A stretch of 15,355 nt of DNA, from assembly GCA_000729835.1 (NCBI GenBank), contig JFHB01000366.1:1-15355 (forward strand), in the 5' to 3' direction. Both the position numbers and the translations under genes were made by a program. The stretch's first letter is position 1. Every line of letters starts with the position of its first letter. A model generated the notes under the pieces. The model made no database searches, was not told the origin of the DNA, and saw only the letters and a list, made by a program, of their open reading frames with translations. This document shows, piece by piece, positions 1 through 9,263 of the stretch. This DNA is from Atkinsonella hypoxylon (Eukaryota; Ascomycota; Sordariomycetes; Hypocreales; Clavicipitaceae).

Positions 1-760
1 AGAAATATACTAAAGGGATTTAATAGAAAATTTGCTTTAATATAGATTAATTTTTAATACTTTTAATACTATATAGAATAATCTTATATAAAGAATATAC
101 TATATAGATTTAATAAATTAGCTTTATTATATAAGATTAATTTATAGGATTTAATATTATCTAGAATAATTTTACGTAACTTTACTTATATATAGAATAT
201 AGAATAAGCTTTAACGCTCTATTAGGTTTAAGGAAATCTATTAATTTAATATATAGATTTAATAGTTACTAGATTATAAGTGTAATTTAGGTATTATAAG
301 TGTACAGGAAAATATATAAATATAGTAACCTATACTGCAGATTGCACTATAACAACAACAATATATACTTATATAATAAAACAATAACTACCTTTCTATG
401 CCTTTTATAACAGCTAGATTAATAAGTTATTTAGTTTAATTTAATATACCTTCTAACAACTAACAATTAATTTTTAGAACAGCTAGAATAACTAATCTTT
501 TTTATAGAGGCAGCACTTATTATAGAATAATTCTATAGACCTATAGGTTACTAGTGTATATAACTGCAATTATATATAAGTAGTTAGAAGCAACACTTAA
601 GTAGTTAGATTGAACAATTAATAATTATTCACTAGAACACTATTTCTAGATGCTCCTTATAGAAGCTCTTACAACTCCTCTTACGATTTATTGCATAACC
701 TGTCGAATCTAACAACCTATCGTTACTTCCGACAAACCCACGTCAGATCCCCCTGTAACA
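1..760 (+). repeat. Ty3/Gypsy-type LTR, left end cut by window
   Basis: This is a long terminal repeat of the same family as 7773-8548. Base 1 aligns with base 7786, so about 13 bp of the LTR lie outside the window. It ends in TGTAACA at 760, giving the usual CA terminus, and the next bases (acaacaac) are unlike the sequence after the other LTR copies. Its left part is saturated with TpA (RIP), whereas its last 100 bases keep CpA, CpG and TpG. Whether it is a solo LTR, the 3' LTR of an element to the left or part of a rearranged copy of element A cannot be told, because its 5' flank is missing. No coding sequence is seen in it. Confidence 0.85.
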
Positions 761-1041
761 ACAACAAGCGATGCAGTGCAGCGCTAAGCTTATTTCTTAA
801 TAGAAATAATTAATTAGGTAGTGCCTAATAAAACGATTTACAGTGCAAATGTAATGTGTGCAGATGTGTATATTTTAATGTTACACAACAATAGAATCTA
901 GCTATTAAGAATAGCTTTAAAAGTGTGTATGCACAGGGTGTATAGAGTGCGGGAGGCATAGGGTGGGCAGAATGTAAACACTAGTATAGTGGCTGGCGAT
1001 GTATGTGCAGTAGGTATTAATAGCTTCCAGCAAGCTACTAA

Positions 1042-1059
1042 TAGCAGCGATAGCTGCTA
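1042..1059. repeat. Short perfect hairpin (7-bp stem, 4-base loop)
   Basis: The arms TAGCAGC and GCTGCTA are perfect complements around the loop GATA. The hairpin sits in the RIP-poor island. No U-tract or adjacent gene suggests a terminator, and chance is a reasonable explanation. Confidence 0.3.
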
Positions 1060-1223
1060 GCGCAGGTCTTAATATAGCTTCTAGTGGGTAATACAGTACA
1101 CAATAGTAGATTTTAGCGGGCTAACAGCTTGCAGATAGGTCTTCCGGGCTTATAACCTATTGAAAATAATAGGGATTACAGGACTAGATAGAAGAGGGTA
1201 GTAGTCTCTTATATTTAGCACCT

Positions 1224-1244
1224 ATAATTGCTCCTAGCAATTAT
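1224..1244. repeat. Short perfect hairpin (9-bp stem, 3-base loop)
   Basis: The arms ATAATTGCT and AGCAATTAT are perfect complements around CCT. It lies in the RIP-poor island with no gene beside it that would give it a role. It may be chance or the relic of a small inverted-repeat transposon; no longer terminal inverted repeats were found around it. Confidence 0.35.
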
Positions 1245-1482
1245 TATGTAGTGGAAGCAGCAGCGGCCTAAATCAAGCTGTAGTGTATAGTATAGATCAC
1301 GTAGAGGCAATAGATAACTGTAATAGTAGTATCTTTATATTAAGAGCGCTATAATAAATAAGTTAGTAAGAGTAGGATCTTAAATCTTTCTAGTCCCTTA
1401 TAGACCTACTAACTATATCGGCAGGCTGTAGTCGCTAGAAGAGGCTTGTAGGCTACTTTATAATTTCCGCAAAAAGATTTAC

Positions 1483-1490
1483 TATATAAA
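1483..1490 (+). promoter_or_regulatory. TATA-box-like motif
   Basis: TATATAAA lies about 10-20 bases before the beginning of the transposase-like remnant at 1500, inside the RIP-poor island. In sequence this AT-rich such a motif is weak evidence of a promoter; the position upstream of the remnant is the only support. Confidence 0.15.
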
Positions 1491-1499
1491 AACAAAAAA

Positions 1500-1736
1500 A
1501 TCAACTTACAGCTATACAAACGAGACGCTTACGTGCACAATTTAACAAATTCTACTAATAATAAGCAACCCTTATAAGCAACTCTATCTAACAATTATAC
1601 CATTAGATAGCCCTAATTCTTAGCTTTTAAATGGTATACTTCTTGAATTTCTACCATTGCTAGTTGTGGAGAAAATCGCAGTTAAAGTTGACTATAGGTT
1701 AGGCAACTTTGCCTTAGTTAAATCTAGATGTTTGTG
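1500..1736 (+). pseudogene. Tentative pogo-like transposase N-terminal relic
   Basis: Read from 1500, the frame begins INLQLYKRDAYVHNLTNS and continues with NNKQPL, a stop, and ATLSNNYTIR. This resembles the psq-type helix-turn-helix at the start of fungal pogo transposases, where a run like NNKQ-S-RAAA---Y-IP is common. Further on, in shifted frames, an LNG run and a KLTI...TLP...LDV run recall the linker and the start of the CENP-B-type DNA-binding domain. These comparisons are from memory of the family and need at least one frameshift and several stops to hold. The DDE catalytic domain is absent: the sequence is cut at 1737 by Gypsy LTR. If real, it is the truncated first quarter of a dead Tc1/mariner-superfamily element. 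It could also be coincidence. Confidence 0.3.
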
Positions 1737-1977
1737 TTACGGGATAATCCTACAGACCCGCAGGTCACTAGTGCACGTAACCGCAATTATATATAAGTAG
1801 TTAGAAGCAACACTTATATAGTTAGATTAAACAATTAACTATTATTTACTAGAACACTATTACTAAATGCTCCTTACAGAAGCTCTTATAACTCCTCTTA
1901 TAAATTATTATATAACCTATTAAATCTAACAACCTATTGTTACTTCTAATAAACCTACATTAGATTCTACTGTAATA
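1737..1977 (+). repeat. 5' LTR remnant of copy A
   Basis: Bases from about 1737 align with 8308-8548 of the complete LTR and end in TGTAATA, where the other copies have GTAACA; the final CA has become TA by a RIP-type change. The first 535 or so bases of the LTR are missing. RIP changes along the fragment: 1741-1790 keeps CpA/CpG (for example in GACCCGCAGG and GCACGTAACCGC), while the bases nearest the element interior are heavily converted. The primer-binding site should start at 1978 (agtagtagtaatt), but it is too mutated to assign a tRNA. Confidence 0.8.
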
Positions 1978-1991
1978 AGTAGTAGTAATTA

Positions 1992-2190
1992 CTTCTAATT
2001 GTTGCTAACTCTCCTTAAGCTTAAAAAGCTAAAATTGCAATATTTAAGATAGAGTAACTTTAGAAGGAACTTAGTAGAAGGAATTATATTCCTTTTACTA
2101 ATAAAGAACTTAAAACTATATACTAATTCTATAAATTTTACTGCTAAAATCTAGATTTCTAGATTTAAAAAATTATAAGATATAGAAAGA
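1992..2190 (+). pseudogene. Short coding-like remnant before pol (gag or pol N-terminal piece)
   Basis: In the frame starting at 1992 the sequence reads as protein broken only by TAA/TAG. It has a charged stretch around 2043-2110 (FKIE, stop, L, stop, KELSRRNYIPFTNKEL) and continues to about 2190. This frame differs from the pol frame that begins near 2222, so one frame is left for another within some 60 bases. I could not match it to a named gag domain and see no CCHC zinc knuckle. The simplest reading is a leftover of the gag N-terminal region joined to pol by an internal deletion; it could equally be the N-terminal part of pol with an indel. Confidence 0.35.
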
Positions 2191-2221
2191 AGGTAATAGT
2201 AGTAGATTTAACCCTAAGAAA

Positions 2222-5200
2222 GTTAATAATAGTATCTCTATATATAGAATCTCTTGTTCTAAAGATATACTATATATTTACAATAAATATAAGGTTAAGG
2301 TAGAAAACTTAAACCTAAATGTTACAGCTAAACTTATTAACTTAATAGATAAATATAATATTTATTGTAATAAAGGTATTGTTTCTATATCTAAAGACTA
2401 GTATATAAGAGTAGATCTAGTAAATAGATAGTAAAAGCAGCTAAAACCTATTTAAATCTACCTACTAGAAGCTAAAGATAAAGCTAAATTAAATAAGGTT
2501 TATAATAAGCTGCATTTAAGTAGAAAGATATTATATTTAAATAACTTAGTAGCTATAGCTTGCCTAGCCTTTATAGTATAGATTAAAACCTTAATAGAAA
2601 GGAAAGAATAAGTTATAGTTAATATAAAGCTACTTAATAGTATAGTAATACTAAATATATACCCCTTACTGGATTAATTAGATATTATAGTAGATATATA
2701 TAGTAAGAAGATATTTTTACTCTTTAATATATTAGGGTTTTTCTACTAGCTTTTTATAAAATAAAAGCACTAGTTTTATATAGTAGTAATATTAAAATAA
2801 GGATTAAAAGTATTAAATATAGCACTTATAGGCTTTAAGAATGCATTAGCTTTTACTTAATAGTATATAGACTAATTATTTTAAAAGTATTAATATTTTA
2901 TATAAATCTATATTAATAATATTATTATATTCTTTAACTCTACTAAGAACTACCTTATATACTTTAATATAGTCTTATTAATTCTAGAGAAAAATAAGTT
3001 AATAATAGCTATAAAGAAGTTATTTATAGGCTACTTAGCTATTTAGCTGTTAGGTTTTATTGTTAATAGCAATAGAATTACTAATATAAATAATAAGCTA
3101 AAAGCTTTTTAAAAACTTAAGTTTCTAGTAAATCTTATAAATCTAAAGACCTTTATTAGTATAGCTAGCTTTTTATAGAAGAGTATTCTATAGTTTAATA
3201 TATAAATTTACTTACTATAAAAATAAAAAACTACTTTAATATAAAAGCTTTATAAAAGAGGCTTAGCTAATAGTTTACTTAAACTAATACACTAAAAGAA
3301 AGCCTAAAAAGCAATATTTTTACTAAAACCTAAGGAAGAAAAAGTATTCTAAGAGGTAAAAGTATACCTTAATAAAAATACTATTCTATAGCACTATAAC
3401 TCTAGTAAGTATTTATTCTTTAAAGTTAACGCTTATAAAGAAGAATTTAGGCTCTTTATCTTCTAGCTTATAAGTAAATAGAATAGTTATAGTATACCTA
3501 GTAAAGATATTAAAAACAACTAGCTTTAACTAATTCTCTTTCTCTTAAGATATACTTTTAACCTAAAGAAATATTATAGATTAACTAAGGTAAAGGTAGC
3601 TGTAATTATATAGAGTGTTTAAAAGCTATAGAAAATAGTTTAATTTAACTGCTATACTATTAATATTATTATAAACTACTTATTAGCAAAAGGAATTATT
3701 AAATATACCTTACTTACTATAATAGATCTAGATAAAGCTAACCTAAAATTAGCTAAAGTAGCTAATTATTTATTGTAATTTAACCTAAGAGTCTTCTATA
3801 TACTAGAAGTACTAAATATAGAGCTAAATATACTCTTTAGGTTGCTAGTTATAGTTTTATACTAAAAGAAGGCTTATAATAGTAAATTTAATAAGCTTAA
3901 TATAAACGTATTTTTCGCTAAAGAATATAGTGCTATAGTAGTATTAAATAAAGGTTTAAAAAAGAAAATTATCTAAAGCTATAGTTTTAATCTAAAGCTT
4001 AATAGAATTATAGAAAGTATTAAGGACTTTTATAAAAAGTAGAATTAGTAAAATTAATAATAAAGACTAAGGATTTTACTATATAAATAGGCCCTATAAA
4101 ACAATAGGCTTTTATACTATTACAATAGAAAAGGTCTATTTTAACTATATATACCTATAAAGGTTATAGGATTTATCCTTAAAATAGTCTATAATAATTA
4201 GAACTATTTTAGCGCCTATAGAATAGCAGTAGAATTATAGGTAGTTTACTTTCTATAAATATATAAGTAGATTTAAACCTATATTGCTTACTGCTATACC
4301 TATAAAGAAAATGTAATTAACTACAGTAAGCTACTAAAGGAATTAAGGTTGTTAGAGTTAGTTCTAACGCCTTTTTATATAATTTTACTTAATTTTATTA
4401 CTAATATACTTAAAGTTAGCTTAATAAACACTTTATAGCAAAAAAATAGATATAGCTTCTATAACTTACTATATTTAGTAAATTACTTATTTAGTAAGTA
4501 AATAATCCTTATACTTAAGTATATAATATATATAGTAGAAATTTAGGTAGAACTACTCTTATAAATACTATATTTATTAAACTAAAGCCTTCTTAAGTAG
4601 ATTATAAGTAACTAAAATCTAAAGTTTATTTTTAATGTTTAAAGAAGTATATTTACTTAAATTAGAAGTAAATTACTTATAGCTATAGCTTACTACCTAT
4701 AGATAAATAGAATAGCTAAATAGAAGAATTAAATAGTTATTATTGCTATTTAATACTATATAGTTATAAATCTAAATACACTATAGACTGCAATACTTTT
4801 AGCACTATAGCACTAACTTAATAATATAGTAGTAGCTAGTATAGAGATTTCCTTTAATAAACTTATATATAGTTTCTAACTAGCTACTGTTATTAATTTA
4901 ATTTAATTAAATAACGTTTCTAGTAATAGAATAGATATAAGCAATATAGCTATACTTTAGAAGCTATACTAGTAAGAGGTAGAAATAGCTATTAGTATAG
5001 TAAATACCTTAAGTAAGATTAAATATAACGCTTAGTATAAGCCTATTAATATTAAAGTAAAGAATATAGTCTACCTATAATTACACTAAGGATATATACT
5101 TTTAGGAAAGCTAAAAAAGAAATAGTTTCCTTAATAGATAAAGCTATATAAGGTTCTTATAAAAGTAAGCCTATTATTATTTTACCTAGATTTCCTACTA

Positions 5201-5602
5201 GATTTATATATATACTTAGTAGTATTAGTAGCTTACCTTTAGAAGCTAAGATAAAGTAAAGACCCTTTTAACTAAAAAGAGTAACTACTACTGCTAATTA
5301 CAATAGAAGGGTTTAGTATAAAGGACTATTAAGAAATTAAGTAAATTTATACCTATTAAATTTAACGTTTCTACAGTAGGTTAAGTAAGCTATATCTAGA
5401 ATTCCTTATATAATAGAAAGGGTTCTTTACTAAAGATAACTAATAGATTGCTAAAGATAAGCTTAAAGTTAATACTTCTAAAATTATAAATAAATATTTA
5501 TAGAAACACTCTATAAATTAAGAAGAAAAGTATTAGCGTTATTAGAAGAGTAATATAGCCTACTAAAAAACCCTAAATTAGCTAGTAGAAGCTTACTACT
5601 AA
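2222..5602 (+). pseudogene. pol: Gypsy pol polyprotein: RT - RNase H - integrase - chromo-like tail (RIP-dead)
   Basis: One frame can be followed for about 1,125 codons with only TAA/TAG stops, as expected when RIP converts CAA, CAG and TGG. The reverse transcriptase core begins at 2612 (VIVNIKLLNS, then YPLL). It includes LFNILGFFY at 2720-2746, GFKNALAFT at 2831-2857 and YINN at 2909-2920 in place of Y-x-D-D. The ribonuclease H start reads FFKVNAYKEEF near 3419, with Asn for the expected Asp. Integrase shows LNFITN at 4388-4405 (usually LDFITD) and AYYL-stop-INRIAK-stop-KN at 4688-4729, matching a YHPQTDGQSER-type motif with Glu changed to Lys. A basic C-terminal module (KPINIKVKNIVYL, stop, LH, stop, GY, 5039-5095) and a chromodomain-like tail (5522-5602) follow. 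Aspartic protease was not found. The true stop is uncertain because 5600-5602 may be a converted CAA. Confidence 0.85.
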
Positions 5603-6017
5603 CTCTTTTCTTTATAAGTTTTAATTTCCTTTATTATATAATAGATTATTTAAATCTTTTAGTATCTTTTTCCTTATTTCCTTATTTATTATTATTAAAA
5701 CTATTAAAATTAACCTATATTATAGAATTATAGAAAGTTAAAAAGAAAACACCTATAAATCTATATACTATTATTTTAACCTACTTTTCCTTATAAATTA
5801 GCCTTTACTTTTGTAAATTTTTATGCTTTTTACTATATAACCTTTTCTTTATACTTTTATATATTATAAAATCTTATAAATTTATTAATACTATTATAGC
5901 TGCTGCTCTTTCTATTCCCTTAGGCTGTTATTTAGCTACTTCTAATAATTAAACACTAAAATACTACACTAAAGGCAATAGACTACCTATAGAGTAAATT
6001 TCTATAGCCTATAGAAC
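5603..6017 (+). other. Pol to post-pol-ORF interval of copy A
   Basis: These 415 bases are very AT-rich and pyrimidine-rich. Neither the pol frame nor the following frame is convincing here. Around 5950 copy A has one base more than copy B (aataattaaac against aacagtaaac), so no common frame crosses that point. The stretch may hold a leader or the converted start of the next reading frame, but I see no promoter, splice site or motif I can defend. Confidence 0.4.
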
Positions 6018-7727
6018 TAATTAGCCTCTATAGAGCTACTTCTAGCTCTTTTTATTCCTTCTACAGAAAATCTACTACTATTATTCTTTTCTTTTAATAG
6101 TTTAGAATTATTAATTCTAGTAAACCTAAATAGCTTATTTTAAGAAGAGAACAATAATAGTAACTACACTTAAGCTATAATACTACTACTATTTAAACCT
6201 AAAGAAGAATATATTGCTTCTAATATATATATTAATTATAATAATAGTTCTAACGCTAAAAGTAAAGGTTTTAAGTTTAAGAAGTAAGAATATAACTATA
6301 AAGGTAATATAGTAGCTATAGAGCTAAATAATATTAAAACTTATCTTATATTACTTAATTTCTACTGCTTATATAGCACTTTTAGTAGGCCTAGAAGTGC
6401 TAAAGGCACCCTAAAAGTTAATAAGTTTATCTCTAGTACTATTTCTATAGAAATTAAAGATAATATTAATATTATTAATATAGAGCCTATTATAGAAGAC
6501 TATAGTTAGTATTACTACACTAATAGAGCTAAAGAAAAGGTATAGAATATAGAAAATACTATTTACACTTATACTTATAAATTTGCCCTTAAAGGTAGTA
6601 TAATAGATAAAACTAGCATTAAGGTCTCTAAAGACAATATATATTACTTACTTTAGTAGAATACAGTAATATATATCTTTAGAATTTACAATAACTATAA
6701 AGTAAAGCACTAAAACTAGCAATATAAAGGTAAGGATGCTAAGGTATCTATAGGTAACGCTAAAGTAGCTAGAAGAGGCAAGATATAGGTAAAAGCAGTA
6801 GCTACTATATACTATAGTAGTAATATAGTAAAAAGAGGTAAAGAAACTATTACTATAGATTTATCTACTAGTTTACTGTTATAAATAGTATTACTTACTA
6901 TCTACTTCTTTAATAAATTTAGTAGAATTAATAGCACTATTATAGGTGCTTTAGCTAGCATTAGCTGTATAAACTTACTCTTTATTCTATTAGCTAAAGT
7001 ATAATCCTAGAGCTAGTGTAATAGTTTCCTTTAGAAGAAGTATAAATTTAACGCTAAAGAAATAATTAAAGCCTACCTTAAGGATACTTCTATAGGTAAT
7101 AACGCTATATAGAAGCAACTTAATATCTATATTGCTAAAATTAATAAGTTAAATAAAAAGATTAACTAGGTTAAAATAGAGGCTAAAGAAGGTTTATTTA
7201 ATAAGTAGTTTAATAAATTATAGACTGCTATTTACAGTATATATAACTAACTAAATAGTATAAGTTAATTTAATAAAGGTATTAATAACGTTATTAATAA
7301 AAACAAAACCTTACTAAAGGTTGCTAGCAATATTAATATACTATAGGCAGAAAATAAATACTTATAATATAAAATTAACTATATTTATATAAACTTCTTA
7401 GAATACTTAGCTAACTAACTTATTGCTATATAAAGCCTCTTTAGTAATAGATTTAGCACTATTTAATATAGAAGAAGTGCTTAGTTTATTCTAATTAATC
7501 TATCTTTAATGTATTTCTCTCTATTAATTCTATAAAAAATACCTTCTATAGTAAAGCTAACGCTAACTAAGGTAAAAATGCTAACTAAGAGGCTAGCTAT
7601 AGGTAAACTAATAAAAACACCTATTAAGCGTAAAACTAGTGCCTCTTAGGTAAAACTCTCCCTAAAGCTGCTAGAAACGTCCTTTAGCTTTACTTTCTAG
7701 AGAGAACTAACAGCTTACTACAACTAA
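6018..7727 (+). pseudogene. Unrecognised long reading frame after pol (copy A), RIP-broken
   Basis: A single frame runs for about 570 codons, different from the pol frame, interrupted only by TAA/TAG. The longest open run is 6288-6506 (73 codons). No ATG marks the start; ATA at 6021 could be a converted ATG, and the end could be the TAA at 7725 or a little later. Visible features: a charged and polar first half (for example NSSNAKSKGFKFKK near 6246), a middle stretch KVARRGKI near 6765, a hydrophobic stretch around 6870-6905, a coiled-coil-like part rich in I/L spaced with N, K, E and Q near 7100-7370, and a basic C-terminal part (PIKRKTSAS near 7622). I see no zinc knuckle, protease or transmembrane anchor, and RIP itself raises I, L, N and K. 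Its place matches the third ORF (env-like or accessory) of some Gypsy elements. Function unknown. Confidence 0.65.
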
Positions 7728-7756
7728 CTAATAATTTACTGCTATTACTAATGCTT

Positions 7757-7772
7757 AAGGATTAGAATAAGC
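7757..7772 (+). other. Polypurine tract of copy A
   Basis: AAGGATTAGAATAAGC lies directly before the TGTATATA start of the 3' LTR, where plus-strand DNA synthesis of an LTR retrotransposon is primed. It is purine-rich but interrupted by T. Copy B has AAGGATTAAAATAGGC at the same place, so the differences are G/A only. Confidence 0.6.
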
Positions 7773-8548
7773 TGTATATATATAGAGAAATACACTAAAG
7801 GGATCTAACAGAAAATTAGCTTTAATATAGATTAATTTTTAATGCTTTTAACACTATATAGAATAATCTTATATATAGAATATACTATATAGATTTAATA
7901 AATTAGCTTTATTATATAAGAATTAATTTATAGAATTTAATATTATCTAGGATAATTTTGCGCAACTTTACTTATATATAGGTTATAGAATAAGCTTTAA
8001 CGCTCTATTAGGTTTAAGGAAATCCGTTAATTTAATATATAGATTTAATAGTTACTAGATTATAAGTGTAATTTAGGTATTATAAGTGTACAGGGAAAAA
8101 TGCGTAAATATAGCAATCTATACTGTAGATTGCACTACAATAATAACAACGTATGCTTACGCAATAAAACAATAACTACCTTTTTACACCTTTTATAACA
8201 GCTAGATTAATAAGTTATTTAGTTTAATCTAATATATCTTCTAATAACTAACAATTAATTTTTAGAACAGCTAGAATAGCTAATCTTTTTTGTAGACACA
8301 GCACTTATTACAGGATAATTCTATAGACCTATAGGTTACTAGTGTATGTAACTGCAATTATATATAAGTAGTTAGAAGCAACACTTAGGTAGTTAGATTA
8401 AACAATTAACTATTATTCACTAGAACACTATTACTAAATGCTCCTTACAGAAGCTCTTACAACTTCTCTTACGAATTATTACATAACCTATTGAATCCGA
8501 CAACCTATCGTCACTTCCAACAAACCCACGTTAGATCCCACCGTAACA
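7773..8548 (+). repeat. Complete 3' LTR of copy A (776 bp)
   Basis: The LTR begins TGTATATATATAGAG and ends CCACCGTAACA, with TG...CA termini. It aligns along its length with 1-760 (minus 13 bp), its end with 1737-1977, and as reverse complement with 9485-10256. The 5' two-thirds is saturated with TpA; the last 90 bases keep motifs such as CCGACAACC and ACCCACG that RIP has removed elsewhere. The LTR abuts a different, shorter LTR at 8549. Confidence 0.85.
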
Positions 8549-8671
8549 GTTTGCATCTAGTAACAACGATATCTCTACTAAAAATCAACGTAATAAGACC
8601 TAATAAGGGTCACGTGATAGAGCAACTAGTAGGCATAAAAATAGGCTATACAGGGTAGCTTATTTTTAACA
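8549..8671 (-). repeat. Short LTR (copy 1) of a second LTR element
   Basis: This 123-bp sequence repeats directly at 9264-9387. I count 12 differences between the two, all transitions. Its right end is TTTTTAACA; on the - strand it therefore starts TGTTAAAAATAAGC and would end TAAACA or CAAACA, the TG...CA form of an LTR. Here the last base of that terminus is missing because the Gypsy LTR ends immediately before. This copy keeps the CACGTG at 8611-8616, which is TATATA in the other copy. The - orientation is chosen because a polypurine tract precedes the other copy on the - strand. The size and ends suit a small Copia-type or TRIM-like element; the family is not proved. Confidence 0.6.
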
Positions 8672-8817
8672 TTAGGATTATCTTCTAACTTAGATAACGT
8701 TAAGCTAAGGTCTTCTTCTAAGTTAAGCCTAGGTTCTTTAGGACTATCTTCTTAAACTTCTAGCTCTTCTATCTTAAAGCTTGCTAGGTGTATAGTTCTT
8801 CTTGTAATTATACGCAT
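8626..8817 (-). pseudogene. Small coding-like remnant ending in the short LTR
   Basis: On the - strand an ATG at 8817 opens 64 codons with a single in-frame TAA, which could be a converted CAA. It reads MRIITRRTIHLASFKIEELE, then, after V and the stop, EDSPKEPRLNLEEDLSLTLSK and into the short LTR, stopping at 8626. The acidic, leucine-rich composition is more protein-like than its surroundings. It may be a fragment of gag or of the integrase-RT linker of the short-LTR element. No domain can be named, and chance is possible. Confidence 0.3.
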
Positions 8818-9263
8818 AAATCTATATAATTCTTTTTCTTATTAGAACAGCTAATATAGGTAAAATAAAGGGTAGAAGTCTATATTTATTTATTGCTTAA
8901 GCAGTAAATAAAAACAGTAATCTTAAAGTAATATTATAGCTATAAGGGAAAGATTAAATAGTCTTATTAGGCTCTATTAATAAAGACTTTAAGATAGAGA
9001 GAAAAGGAGGAAAAAGGAGGTAAAGCCTCTATAGGTGCTTAAGGGCTACAAAATTAACGGACCCTAGTGGAGTTAACAACCTAAAGTGGGGCTACATTTA
9101 GTGCATTTAACGGTCTAACGTTATTCTGCAACAGTTTAAGGTTCTACTGAAGGATTAAGGCCCTGCTGAGCTAGCACCAATAGAGTAGCCAACTTAGAAC
9201 ATCTGAACATTAAGGTAACAGATAACAATAAGGCATCGTGCCAAGGGCTCGTGACCGTTACAA
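8672..9263 (-). mobile_element. 592-bp interior between the two short LTRs
   Basis: The stretch lies between two direct 124-bp-class LTRs and is too short for gag-pol, so it is a deleted derivative or a TRIM-like miniature. Its part nearest 8672 contains the small coding-like remnant. Bases 8870-9050 are AT-rich without features beyond purine-rich runs near 9000. Bases 9050-9263 are RIP-poor and contain CGTGCCAAGGGCTCGTGACC near 9237-9256. On the - strand that part follows the LTR end directly (TTGTAACGG...), where a primer-binding site would lie, but I cannot assign a tRNA. Confidence 0.4.

Larger units (their letters stand above)
761..1736. other. RIP-poor island between LTR copies
   Basis: This 976-bp stretch is clearly less AT-rich than its surroundings and retains many CpA, TpG and CpG steps, unlike the retroelement sequence on both sides. 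It therefore looks like low-copy sequence that was not a direct RIP target. No intact gene, RNA gene or terminal inverted repeat is recognisable in 761-1480. Two perfect small hairpins occur (1042-1059 and 1224-1244), and the last 240 bases resemble the start of a pogo-type transposase. The right edge is an abrupt switch into the interior of a Gypsy LTR near 1737, so a deletion or insertion junction lies there. Confidence 0.6.
1737..8548 (+). mobile_element. Ty3/Gypsy-type LTR retrotransposon, copy A (RIP-inactivated, 5'-truncated)
   Basis: The order 5' LTR remnant, pol with reverse transcriptase - RNase H - integrase, post-pol frame, polypurine tract and 3' LTR defines a Ty3/Gypsy (Metaviridae-type) element, since integrase follows RNase H. 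The 5' LTR keeps only its last 241 bases. Only about 640 bases separate the LTR end from the reverse transcriptase core, too few for the usual gag and protease, so an internal deletion is likely. All open frames carry dozens of TAA/TAG codons but follow one phase over kilobases, pointing to point mutation by RIP rather than indel decay. The copy is non-functional. The base run after the 3' LTR is gtttg (8549-8553); no matching target-site duplication can be sought because the true 5' end is lost. Confidence 0.85.

Noticed and set aside
917..1120. 68-codon stop-free stretch on the - strand with alanine/leucine-rich content
   Set aside because: It lacks a start codon, upstream continuation is broken by stops, and no motif supports it. 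A run of this length is not rare in the less AT-rich island.
1978..2000. tRNA primer-binding site after the 5' LTR
   Set aside because: The expected TGG-containing stretch is converted beyond recognition, so any tRNA assignment would be a guess.
5603..5900. Pyrimidine-rich AT runs that could look like a terminator, intron tract or origin
   Set aside because: RIP-driven AT bias creates such runs throughout the window; no conserved splice, terminator or origin motif accompanies them.
5883..6017. Upstream extension of the post-pol frame
   Set aside because: Copies A and B differ by one base near 5950, so the frame is not shared, and no start codon is visible.
2250..7500. Many short ATG-initiated open frames on either strand
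   Set aside because: They are shadows of pol and the post-pol frame or random gaps between TAA/TAG codons, with no protein-like features.
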